This document shows, piece by piece, positions 10,600 to 21,200 of a stretch of DNA of 64,000 nt; within the stretch, counting starts at the first letter, position 1; the number at the start of each line of letters is the position of its first letter. The position numbers were made by a program, and so were the translations under genes. Source of the stretch: Ilyonectria destructans (Eukaryota; Ascomycota; Sordariomycetes; Hypocreales; Nectriaceae). The notes beneath the pieces are model-generated. The model saw only the letters and a list, made by a program, of their open reading frames with translations. It ran no database searches and had not been told where the DNA came from. The stretch lies in NCBI GenBank assembly GCA_020740775.1, contig JAHEWK010000010.1, forward strand, positions 1,116,001 to 1,180,000, in the 5' to 3' direction.

Positions 10600-12042
10600 T
10601 CAGCAGCCCCAACCCTTGACCACCTCATACAAAGTATCGTTTGTTCCAACATTTCCAGGGAAAACAACATATGGTAGACCAGGCCACTTAGACTCCGGTT
10701 CGTCGCAACGCCAGAGCGGAACGCCTGGTGCAGCTTGGCCGACAATGATGGCGCGCTTCATCCTCAGGCCTTTGGTGGCCATATCCGAAGACGTGATTCC
10801 ACCTTTTGCAATGACATATCGGGGCTTTTGCTCAAGCTTCTGAAGGAACGAGACGAGGACCCGAGCAACAGTTGAGCCAATATCTAGACTCTTGGCCTCG
10901 TCTCCTCCAACAATCAGCTCTCGACTCGTCATCACCAGGACATCCTGGCCCCTCTTGATCTCTGCTTCCGCAATGGCGAGAGCCTTTGATACCTCATTAG
11001 TCGCAGCATCTGGAGACTCAAGCAGCTTTCGAACATCAAGAACGACACTGGTCAGCTTCTTTCCAGATCGAGCCCGCAGCGATTCGAGCTGGGCAGTCGT
11101 CTTCGGCACGTATGAGCCTGCGATAACTAGACCACCGACATCCCCTGAGAGTCTCAGGTGACTGGATGAGATGGGAGGAATAGATGAAATTCCCAAACGT
11201 GCTGAAACGAAGGCTGCGCCGGTCCGGAAGAGGAAGCGTTTTCCGGATTCTGAGGCTTTCAACAATGCCGCTACAACAACATCGACATCCTCATCAGCAG
11301 CAGCGTTTATAACGATGACGGGTCGGTTGCCATTCACTTCCTCCAAAAGTTGCTTCAAAACGGCCTCCACACCACCGATTCGTATCGTTTCCAGGCTGAT
11401 AGATGTGATTCTCTCTTTGGGTATGGCTCCTTTGGTCTTTTCCACCACATAGTCCCTCAGATTCGAGCTCTTGTAGCCAAAAGTAGCATCCTTGGCGAAA
11501 GGCGTTTGCGCCGCCGGCAGCAACTTGTCGCCCTCCTGTACATAGTGAACGTCACCGATGGTGTATCGCCCACCTTGCAGGAAGAATGGACAGAGGACCC
11601 AGGCATCCGCAGCGCCCAAAACTTGCTCGACGGCTTCGGCCTCGAGCGGAAAATGTCCTCGCAAGGTGGAGTCGCTCCGAAGCACAACCTCAAAGGTTGC
11701 ACCGGTTTCCTTTGACGCGGCCTGCAGGTTGGTACATATTTCGGTGATGAGTTCGCGGGCTTCTTGGGGATGCAACGCCCGAGAGTTCGTTAGAATGAAG
11801 AAGCCACCGCCCTGCTTTGTCTCCTTAAATTCGGCGACAAGTGTAGGGACATCCCAGACGGTAAGGATGTTGACGTCGTGGCATGTCTGAGTTCCCGTAG
11901 GGTCGTCGTCGAGAACGACGAGGATGGGAGCTTTGGTGGACGACTGGAGATTCTCCCTGACCTGCCGCCGCAAGTCCTTTGTTGGGGCCGGAGGAAGGGA
12001 TTGGAGGGTTGAATCCCGGTCGAGGATCTCGTTTGCCGACAT
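10600..12042 (-). CDS. Four-carbon acid-sugar kinase (DUF1537 family)
   Basis: An intronless gene of 480 residues, starting at the ATG at 12042 (MSANEILDRD). The N-terminal substrate domain opens with VVLDDDPTGTQTCHDVNIL, the family signature. The C-terminal nucleotide-binding domain ends with AKGGITSSDMATKGLRMK, GQAAPGVPLW and YVVFPGNVGTNDTLYEVV, all conserved. Bacterial relatives phosphorylate D-threonate, L-threonate, D-erythronate or oxo-isoapionate with ATP so that the product can be oxidised and decarboxylated to a triose phosphate. The full length and intact motifs argue for an active enzyme. Lack of introns, unlike its neighbours, could hint at a bacterial origin, but this is only a suggestion. 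Confidence 0.92.
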   Translation of the reverse strand: MSANEILDRDSTLQSLPPAPTKDLRRQVRENLQSSTKAPILVVLDDDPTGTQTCHDVNILTVWDVPTLVAEFKETKQGGGFFILTNSRALHPQEARELITEICTNLQAASKETGATFEVVLRSDSTLRGHFPLEAEAVEQVLGAADAWVLCPFFLQGGRYTIGDVHYVQEGDKLLPAAQTPFAKDATFGYKSSNLRDYVVEKTKGAIPKERITSISLETIRIGGVEAVLKQLLEEVNGNRPVIVINAAADEDVDVVVAALLKASESGKRFLFRTGAAFVSARLGISSIPPISSSHLRLSGDVGGLVIAGSYVPKTTAQLESLRARSGKKLTSVVLDVRKLLESPDAATNEVSKALAIAEAEIKRGQDVLVMTSRELIVGGDEAKSLDIGSTVARVLVSFLQKLEQKPRYVIAKGGITSSDMATKGLRMKRAIIVGQAAPGVPLWRCDEPESKWPGLPYVVFPGNVGTNDTLYEVVKGWGC

Positions 12043-13380
12043 TGCAGATAAAGGACGTATAGATGGATTGAAGAACAATGCGAATTATTATGGCGTTCTC
12101 CTTGCGGTTTATTGTTGTTAATGGCTCGTTTGGCGGAGCGGATTTGCGGGGTAAGGAGGAAAATGGGACGAGACAAATGGAGGAGAATTGGATTGGACGT
12201 AGCCAGTACTTAACTTAACTGGAGTAATCAACCTGCATTGCATCGCCGAGTCAAGAGGAGCAGCATCGAATATTTACATTCTCCTTCGTTAAGGAGCGTC
12301 AGGGTGGTGCTCCACCTGCCCCTCCTCCGCAAACTTGCTCCACGGTGGATCTGGCGGATGAGAGCGAAGCATTTCCCGAAAAGCCGGAGCGCCATCCGAC
12401 TATTTCGATGAGTTAGCCGGGGGCATTTCCCGACTGCAGGTTTGCGCTGATCATCTGTCATGGAGTAGATCTACAAAAGCGTTAGTATCCGCATGCACAC
12501 CCGTTGCTATTGCACGGAGTTTGATACTTGGCTTTGGATGCATGCACCGCCTTGTGCACCTCGCTATACGACGCCTACGCGAGTCTTATAACGTTGCCAA
12601 AGGAAATATATAAACAAGATAACACGTATAATGAATAAGAGTATAATATTTATTAATCATTATAAAGACATTTATTTTATATTTTATTCCCGAGGTGGTG
12701 GTGCAATTGATGGCCCAATAGCGAAATGCATCCTCTGCGTGACCGTGGCAATGAGTGTGTGGGAAGCTCATCTCTAAATTGCAGGTTGGGACACTCATCA
12801 GTTCAACAATACCAACACTTGTTCTGCAAACAAGCTCAAACAGCCCCAATTTGATTAGAACCAGCTCTGTACTGAATAGCATTCCACAATCTATAACAGC
12901 GCAACCATCAATTCCAATGAGTTTTCATGTTTGTACTGAACAGTTGCACAAAGCCAGGTGCGAATTACTCGGCCGTAAATGGCCTCACGAGGCGTGTTTG
13001 GCTCAACGCTGCTGAACTGAATTAATATAGTACCAATTCACAGAAAGCATTGTTTAATAAAATTGCGCAATTTACCACTGACGAAACACAGCCAAGAATG
13101 AAATCCCATTGGCTTCCGGTGCTTAAGTGTTCAATGTATCCCGTTGTGTGTTTTCTAAACAACCTGCCTCGAACACCTTAGCACATAACATGTCCTTGCT
13201 GCAGTGTAAGATGTGTTACGAACAGTGCTCCTCGAACTATTTAGTCGTCGTTCCAGTACCCTGAACCTTTTCGCAAAATCTTAGCCTCGCATTTTCCTTA
13301 ACTTCTTCTGATCACAAATCCCGAGGGCTAATTTTGTCAACCTCTACTGAGTCTCAACCGTACAACTCTCGGCCGTCACG
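12043..13380. promoter_or_regulatory. Kinase promoter and unassigned intergenic DNA
   Basis: The kinase promoter holds two copies of ATTTCCCG (12371-12378 and 12425-12432), each beside CCGG, matching the motif of the other cluster promoters. Beyond it, 12590-12690 is very AT-rich. I see no gene, RNA or repeat from 12.5 to 13.3 kb. Confidence 0.4.
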
Positions 13381-13608
13381 ATGCCGGATTTCCGCCGAAT
13401 CCTTTGCATCGCACGGGTTCTCACCTGCAGGTGCTTCAAGAGACGCCAGGGCAAGAAGCCGAAGCCCGGCGCCGAAGAGCCTTCGCGACGTGATCTCGAC
13501 GAGTACCATGGGCCTATGCATCCATCCCAGAGTGATGGACATATTATGAGCCCGGCACAAGGTGTAGGGCTAGGGATTCATTATCCCCAAAAGTCATCAC
13601 CTAAATGA
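13381..13608 (+). CDS. Possible small basic protein, unrecognised
   Basis: A 75-residue reading frame starts at an ATG in fair context (GTCACGATGC) after a pyrimidine/AC-rich stretch that looks like a 5' leader. The N-terminus is Cys/Arg-rich (RVLTCRCFKRRQGKKPKPG) and the rest is Pro/Ser/His-rich. There is no recognisable domain. The isolated position and modest length mean it may be a chance frame. Confidence 0.2.
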   Translation: MPDFRRILCIARVLTCRCFKRRQGKKPKPGAEEPSRRDLDEYHGPMHPSQSDGHIMSPAQGVGLGIHYPQKSSPK

Positions 13609-14875
13609 AGGGTCAAATCCCACGAGAAAGATACTCCGGTTCCGGGATCGATTACTCTAGAAAGAGAAATAACTGTCATATTAAACAAATTTTGCTGTCT
13701 TATAATCTGTGAATGACCTGTGAGGATGACTGTGACTGAAATGCGTGCTGGTTTGAATAGGAATGGTGAATCCTTGTGATGGACCTCGGCTCTGACAATG
13801 ACCAAGATTAGGCGTGACCGCAAATATCTTCAGTTGACGAAGCAGGTCGAGATTTCAGAATGATGGGAGCTCATTCTACCGACAGTGTCTCATTTTAAAG
13901 GAGCATAGAGCATCTGATATAGAGTTTGGTAGTGATCATGGGGGCCTCGTGTCACATCACTCCTCATCGAGCCATCAAAATTAGGGGACTAAGCGTCACC
14001 AGATCTCTGTACCGGATCAATCTTGCCGATGAGCAACACTAATAACACGAACTAGTCTGCCTGTCTCGATCTGAGACCTTTTAGACTCGCAATCACAAGG
14101 CGGGGTCTAACCGTTATGCATGGGGGCTCGACACGTGGACTCAATTACACCGTTACATGCAGATTTTTCTTTTAAGGTTCTCATCGAAACCACATGGCAT
14201 GTGTGTGCCTCAGTTGTGGCTGTCCAGCTTCGGTTCCAAGCGAGCTCCAGTCACACGATGTTGCTCGACACTAGACCTTATCCTGTCGCCAAGCGATTCC
14301 CAGTACAGGCAGAAATCCGCGTGTTAGCGTAGAGGCCGCGAGGGCTTGGCTGAGACCAGGTGATTAAACCTTACGTAACCTAAGATGAGTATCGCGTGAA
14401 ACAGACGGCGCAGAACTGGGGGTTTTCAGCTGTCCACTGATGCTGGTAATTGTCCCCGGACGGCCAGGGGCTGTTCTTGACCCCAGTCCGGGGCGGCCTA
14501 GGGCGACACTCATACGAGTCATGGATTGCATCTTAGCCCTTCAGCCACAGTCCGGCTTCGGCAACAAGGCCGTTAACTATTAGCATATTGGAACTTCCTG
14601 ATATTCCTGTCATGGCACTCGGGCTATGTCACCCTGCTAGCATCATCTCAGGCGGCCACTCGCACGGACGAACCCCCGGCCGAGCGTTCCAGGGCGGGGC
14701 GATATTCGACGAGCCGGAATATGTCGGTATGAGAAACCGTGTCAAGGACTAGCAGCTGTCAAGCTGCATGAGACGTGGCTGCGTATAATAATACACAACG
14801 TGGCTGTTCTAATTTTCAGGGATTTCCTTTCTTCTTCGCGTGGCTCGTTCCGTTGTCGCCCTAATTTCAGCCGCA
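13609..14875. other. Intergenic, with one inverted repeat
   Basis: No gene is visible. CCCCGGAC (14454-14461) and GTCCGGGG (14486-14493) form an 8-bp inverted repeat with further GGGG/CCCC pairing inside, about 390 bp before the membrane-protein gene. A GGGCGAT-like string lies near 14698. Confidence 0.35.
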
Positions 14876-16061
14876 ATGTCGACCACCGTGTACTACGAGC
14901 TCAGCTGGTCCATTCTCAGCACCATCGGAATCGGCAACGTCCTGTTTGGCTTTCTCGTGTGCAGCATCACCAGCTTTTCTCAAATATCTGCCGTGCCAGT
15001 CATCACCTCTGCCGCCGGAGCCGTCGCCAACGGGCTTTGCTTCTATGCCTTCTACGCCGAGGGGACCCCGGTCCAGGGACAGGCCGTCGCCTCGGCATTC
15101 GCGGACCTGCTTTGGTTGGTACGACATACCCGACGCACCTCAGATGACCTCGATGGATAGATCTGATTGAAGTTGTGAATAGATCCAAGAAGCCGGGCTG
15201 TCGTTTTACAGTTACGTCATCTTGAGCCGCGTGCTGCGAAACCGGCGCTGGCATGTCTTCGCTGCCTTGTTCTGGGCAATCATGCTGGTAATAGCGGCAA
15301 TCAGGATCATGATTGCCGTGACACGAGTCAGGTCTATCCTAGCCGGGGGTGATTCTTTCCAGAAATTAATCAACAACCTCCACATCGGATACTTTGTCTC
15401 GATCGCCGTGGTTGAGTGCGTCAGCGCTTATTTCTTGATCAACGTCTTCGCCTCGGCGAAGACCACATCGCTGAAAGCCGCCATCAAGACTGGCCTGTTT
15501 AGGTACTTGATGCGAAGTACCGAAGTTCGTCTTGCGCTGCTTGCAGTGCTTGGTGTGATGAGGGCCATCACGTACTCGTTCCAGACGACGGCCCAGAGCG
15601 CGACAAATGTAGCCAGTCAGCTGGACCGATTCGCATACACCTTGGAATGCCTCTTCCCCTTCGTCATGTTGTCAGTCAATCCAATTCTTCACAGGCAAAT
15701 GTTGCTTGGTGACTATTTGCTAACTGGAACTTATAGCATCGATATGCTTGCCTCGAGACTAGTCTTCACTGACCAAGCCTACGCATCCTCATCCCACGGG
15801 GGCAGAAGTAACCCCAGACAGTTCACGTCGAACAACAACAGAGGGCTGCACTACTCTGTAGCGCAAAACGAACAAGTCATCGAAGTGCAAGGGGGAAGCA
15901 AAATACAGAGGACAAGCTCCCAAGAGCGAATAATTCAGGCTGGAACATCTCAGAGAACACCCTCTGAGATTGAACTGGATGAAATGGACAAGCGTACCGG
16001 TATTAATAAGACGGTTAATTTCGAGGTTTATGAGTCATATTCTCCTACTCCTCCTAAATGA
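14876..16061 (+). CDS. Multi-pass integral membrane protein (fungal, about seven TM)
   Basis: Two exons (14876-15118, 15183-16061) give 373 residues. About seven hydrophobic segments are seen: ILSTIGIGNVLFGFLVCSIT, a helix around AGAVANGLCFYAFY, VFAALFWAIMLVIAAI, HIGYFVSIAVVECVSAYFL, LALLAVLGVMRAITY and FVMLSVNPI. The C-terminal tail of about 110 residues is polar, Ser/Gln-rich and probably cytoplasmic. The plan is that of ascomycete rhodopsin-like/PTH11-like or DUF6534-type proteins, which include candidate receptors. I cannot choose among these. It has no obvious functional partner nearby. Confidence 0.75.
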
Positions 16062-16293
16062 GAACATAGAATAGATATGCATAATGAAGAAGAATGTTTT
16101 ATGTACTCACATGATACTTTCACTATATGCTTGGTGGTTGGTCAATTCGAGTGATTGTCAGAACAGATACCCCTCTCAGCCGCTGCGGGGTGCAGTCGCC
16201 GGGATAAAGTCGTAATAAAGTTCTAGATCTGATCGTCTGAATTGCTGATCTTTTCCAAATTGGGGCACTGCGGCAAAGAAAGTACTACACGGA

Positions 16294-16450
16294 GGTTGCG
16301 GAAGAAAGTTTGTAAACACTACAAAGACCGTTAACCCCTGCCTTATAGTACTATCGTTAAGTCTAGATAACCGCGGTTGCGGAAGAAAGTTTGTAAACAA
16401 AACAAAGACCCTTAAACCCCTGCCTCACGCTCTATCATTAAGTCTAGATA
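16294..16450. repeat. Two-copy tandem repeat, 81-bp period
   Basis: Copy one (16294-16374) and copy two (16375-16450) both begin GGTTGCGGAAGAAAGTTTGT and both end GTCTAGATA, with scattered substitutions and small indels between. The repeat lies in the gap between the membrane-protein gene and the amine oxidase remnant. Confidence 0.8.
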
Positions 16451-16621
16451 GCAGCCTAATGAATACCCATAGTGATGCAAGCGCTAATCTTCAGGGCATT
16501 TAGTGCTTACTCCCTCGCTCTTGTCACAGTCAGCCATGCATTGCCTTTTCCGGTAAGCTCACAAGAGCATCCTTGTCATATTGAGTCCTATGAATGTTGC
16601 CGGCTAACAATGAGTCGGTAG

Positions 16622-17751
16622 ATGACAGAGGATCAAGAGGCCGAGCTTCAGCAGATTTTCGTTACCATGGATGAGTATGTCGAGCGTTCTGACCTTGAGA
16701 ACCCGCATCTTGGTCCCGATGCAGAAGAACTAGATGCAATAACCGCTGCGCAATTCGTAAAGCAGAAGTTTGGGACCGAATTGGCACAGCTATTGGTAAC
16801 AAGCGCGATTCGAACTGTCATTGGAGTTGAGCCAGATGAACTCAGCGAGCTGTTCTTTGTGGATTATCTCAAGAGTCCCACTGGCTTGAGGAATATTATT
16901 TCTGATACCACCGGTGGAGGCCAATACCTCACAAACCGACAAGGTAGGAGCAACCAAAGTCAATGTTATTTCAAACTGTTTTCCCAAAATGCAATCCAAC
17001 TGACAGCGTGTCAACAGGAAACCAACAGTTCTCGGTAAAACTAGCAGCAGCACTGAACCCTGGCAGCATCAAGCTTTCTGAAGCCGTCACAAAAGTCATT
17101 CAGACCGATGATGGCTGCATTGTTGAGACTAACAAGGGAAAACGATACCGTTCCAAGAAAGTCATTATCTCGGTTCCCACACCTTTTACTCTTCTATTGA
17201 GTTTGAGCCCAAACTGCCTGACGCAAAGAAGAAGTTCGGGGAGTCAACAGAGCTGGGCTACTGGTCGAAGACCATCCTTGTGTTCAGGAACCTTGGTCGC
17301 GCGCTGCGAATCTCTCTGGTGGCTCTCTCTCTGAGAATGGACCCATTGTCCTCACCCGCGACATGAGCGTGATCGAGGATAATCAGTACAGCATTGCCAC
17401 TTTCCAGGTTGGCCAACCTCCGCACCTGGCCGGAGCTGGATACAGAGGCTAGGAAGCAAGCTGTGCTTCAGCAATTTCGCACTATGTTTGGTACCGTGGT
17501 TGAGAACATCCCAGAGCCTATCAGGATTCTGGAGAAGGAATGGACTAAGGACTCTTGGGCATTGGGTGCATCCTGGCCTGTTATGCTGCCAGGTATCATG
17601 GCAAGTGAAGCAAGAAAACCACTCCGCGAGTCTTTGGCAATCTTCATTCGTTGGCGCAGAGACATCGAACGCTTGGAATGGATATATGGAAGGGGCTGTC
17701 CGATCCGGAGCCCGAGGTGCTAAAGAGGCCATTGCTGCGCTGAAGAACTAG
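16622..17751 (+). pseudogene. Flavin-containing amine oxidase remnant
   Basis: The frame from 16622 reads like the middle of a flavin monoamine oxidase, and a normal intron (about 16945-17018) is kept. The end is the family's C-terminal FAD-binding signature, VGAETSNAWNGYMEGAVRSG, ending at 17751. The N-terminal Rossmann motif GxGxxG and roughly the first 100-130 residues are absent. The reading frame breaks near 17190 (SVPTP) and again near 17290-17400 and 17640, so no full product can be made. It is a 5'-truncated, multiply frameshifted relic. Confidence 0.8.
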
Positions 17752-18280
17752 AGGTGGTTAGTTGCCGTGAAATCCTGGGCTCGACATTATTTGGTATACG
17801 ATCACCCTTGTTGTGCCAGGGATCCTTGGTCTTTGCAGATACAGGGGAGGTTTTGGGTACAGCGAAATAGGCTGTCCACCTTCATCAGTAAGCATTATGG
17901 CCAAAATGCTCAATTTATAATATTTTTGGCCCATTATTGCGGCATTCCTTTGCGAATTGTTTGATCAAATGGTACTGATGTTAGTATCCGTGATATCTTT
18001 AACTGTTTCCAGTGTCCTCGGTCTCTGATTTCCCTACTGTTGCAAACGCATCACCACAACAGTTGTTACCAATCTACCTTTTGGGTGGATTGTTAGGTTT
18101 TAGTCTCCCTTGTTCGCCCCACCCACATATTGCAGATATCTTGATGATTGTTGTGTGTATTATTGAATAGTCGTTACTTTTAGCTTAAGGCACTCCCGAG
18201 TGACCTCTTTATTCTAGATATCCCAATTTTAGGCAGCGTGGTAAATTAACCACAGATGCCCGTCATGAAAATGAGGAGGC
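17752..18280. other. Intergenic, no gene seen
   Basis: This is the downstream flank of both the amine oxidase relic and the ABC transporter, which point towards each other. It is AT-rich in part. I see no RNA gene or repeat. Confidence 0.4.
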
Positions 18281-21200
18281 TTATTCTGCAGAAGCATCCA
18301 AGCTCTGAGCCTCACACATCTTATTATACATTCCTCCTTGAGCAATAAGCTCGGAATGTGTACCTGCTTCCACGATTCGACCACCGTAGAAGACAAAAAT
18401 ACGGTTCGCTGTCCGCACAGTTGACAGACGATGAGCAACTGCGACGGTGATTCTCTTGCCAGTGGACGATGCCTCCATGAGGGCCGCCTGCACAACTCTC
18501 TCCGACTCGGTGTCCAACGCACTCGTTGCCTCGTCGAGCAAAATGACACTAGGGTTGCGAATGAGAGCACGCGCGATGGCAATGCGCTGTCGCTGACCTC
18601 CGGAGAGCTGACTACCGCCAGTTCCGCAAGGAGTTGCGAGACCTTCTGGCAATGAGCTGACAAAGTCCCATGCGTTCGCGGCACGGCAAGCTTCCTCGAT
18701 CATCTTATCGTCCACGGTAACCGGGCCATCCTCCTTGTTAGCAACATCCATGTCGATACCCATGGAGATATTTTCACGGATGCTGCCTGGGAATAGGGTC
18801 GGCTCCTGCTGAACGAGCGCTACTCTGCTGCGATAGGCACGAGGGTTGAGGTCGCTTAAGGAGTCGCTGCCGTCGATGACGATGGAGCCGCTAGTTGGGT
18901 CATAAAATCGTTCGAGGAGAGCAATCATCGTGCTCTTTCCACAACCTGAAGCTCCCACAAAAGCGACAAATTGACCAGGTTCAACCTAATATATTATTAG
19001 CAATATTTTCATATAATGATCAATTTGAGGTACTCACATTAAGGGACACTCCCTTCAGAACACGGTTGTCCGGCGCAAGCGGGTACGAGAACTCGACATC
19101 TTGGAACTTGTACGAATTGCATCCCTCCTTCGGGACCTTGTTGATGTTCTCCTCAGTCTCATGGATCGTGGGCTCAAGACCGCAAATCCAAAAGTAGTAG
19201 TTGGCTGCCGAGTTGGCTTGGGTGAAACCTGGTAAAGGAGGTTAGGGATGCATGACAAGATAAACGCTGGGGTTACTTACTGCCTGCGAAGCTGAACAGC
19301 TGACCAGCGGCCTGACCAGAGAAGTAGACTCCCATGAAGGAGACAATGAACTGGTAGAAAGAAATCTCGCCGTTGGAAACCAGTTTGGATCCCCACCAGA
19401 AGCCCAGGGCGAGGATGAAGTACTCGACTGATTGGGTGAATGAGAACCAGATCATCATGTTGAACAGAGGGGCCTTTGCTTGACTGATGGCTGTGTCGAG
19501 CTCGTGAGTGTATCTGCGCAGAACGTCCTCCTCAATGGCGAGGGACGACACAGTCCGGATTGCGGTAACCGTCTCCGATGCCACCGAAGCGCTTTGAGAG
19601 AACTTTTCGTCAATATCGGAGTCCATCTTGGTCTCAATGCGGATCCTGACATATCCCGCACCGAGTAGGGGAGGGATTCCAGCGAAGACACCGACAAGAC
19701 CCAACTTCCACGAGACAACGATGGACAGAATGCTACAGACGACCACGTTCGACACGCAGAAAATGATCAGAGAAATGTTAAATCCCATCAACTCAAAGAT
19801 GGCCTGAGCATAAGAGTCAATATGGCTTGTCAAGGCGCCAACGGTGTTTTCAGGGCGATCAAAGAATCGGAGGTCTTGTCGCAAGAAGGCGCTGAACATG
19901 TCGCTGCGAATCTTCTTGCTGAAAGTCTACCATGTATTGTGGTTAGTTGCGGAACAGAATCATTTACTGGCTAAAAGCAGTCCTTACCTGAGCAACGATG
20001 TTGGTAGTCCAACCCAAGACGCAGTAGACGATCAAAAGACCACATGCCATGACGAAAAACATTAGGGAGATGAAGTTGCCGCGTTTTTGCATGTCATCTG
20101 ACCCAAAGACGTCCAAGACCTTGCCGATAAGAACCGTTTGACCAGGGTACAATCCAGCTAAATGTCATTAGTTGCTGGAATTAACACCGCACTATTCGAT
20201 AGGTTGCTTACCGCCAGCTAGACACGCCAAACCAACGATTCCATAGCATCTGTTCAGTTCAGGCGTAGCCCTTACGAGCTTCCAAATGGTCGTGATCACA
20301 CCGGTGCGAGGAGCGACCTTGAAATCTTCACGGTTCTTGAAAGCCTCAAAGTTCTCAACATCAGCTGTCTTTTGCCTGAACAGAGACTGAGTCTGCTTGA
20401 CTGATAGAATCTCATCGTCTTCCTCTGAGCTCCGCTCGGTGGCAGTCTCGGCTTTTTCGGTAGACAAGTCCTGTGCGTTGACAAGCGTAGCGTATTCGCC
20501 GTCGCGGGCGACAAGCTCGTCGTGGCGTCCTTGCTCGACGATTTTGCCCTGCTTCATAACAACAATGTTATCGGCGCCTTGGATAGTCTTGAGCTTGTGA
20601 GCGATGGTGATGGTGGTTCGGTTCTTGGAAGCCTCGTCAAGAGCCTTTTGCACGATGCCTTCGGCGTGAGGATCCAGAGCGCTGGTGGCTTCGTCGAGAA
20701 GAAGAATCTTGGGTTCCGAGACAATGGAGCGGGCAATGGCGATTCTCTGCTTCTGGCCACCAGACAACAGACCTCCTCTCTCGCCAATGCGGGTGTCGTA
20801 TCCTTCGGGAAGGCCTTGGATGAAGTCATCTGCAAAGGCCTTCTTGGCAGCTGCTTGCACACGTCCAAGTTTCTGCTCTCGTGATTCGGACTCCCACTGG
20901 GTTCCGACGAGTCCATTAGAGATGTTGTCAAAGACGGTGCCGTTGAAAAGGACGGGTTCTTGCTGCACTAGTCGAACATTGGTGCGGAGCCATCGCAGGT
21001 TGAGCTGGTCGATGCTTTTGCCGTCCAGCTTGATGCTGCCTTCGCTTGGGTTGTACCATCTTTCCATGAGGCCGACGATTGTACTCTTTCCAGATCCGCT
21101 AGGTCCCTTGAACATGTTAGTAAGATGGAAGAAAATTTCAGGGAAAGTACTTACAACAAGGGCAGTGACTTTGCCGGCAGGGACTCGTAGTGAAAAGTCC

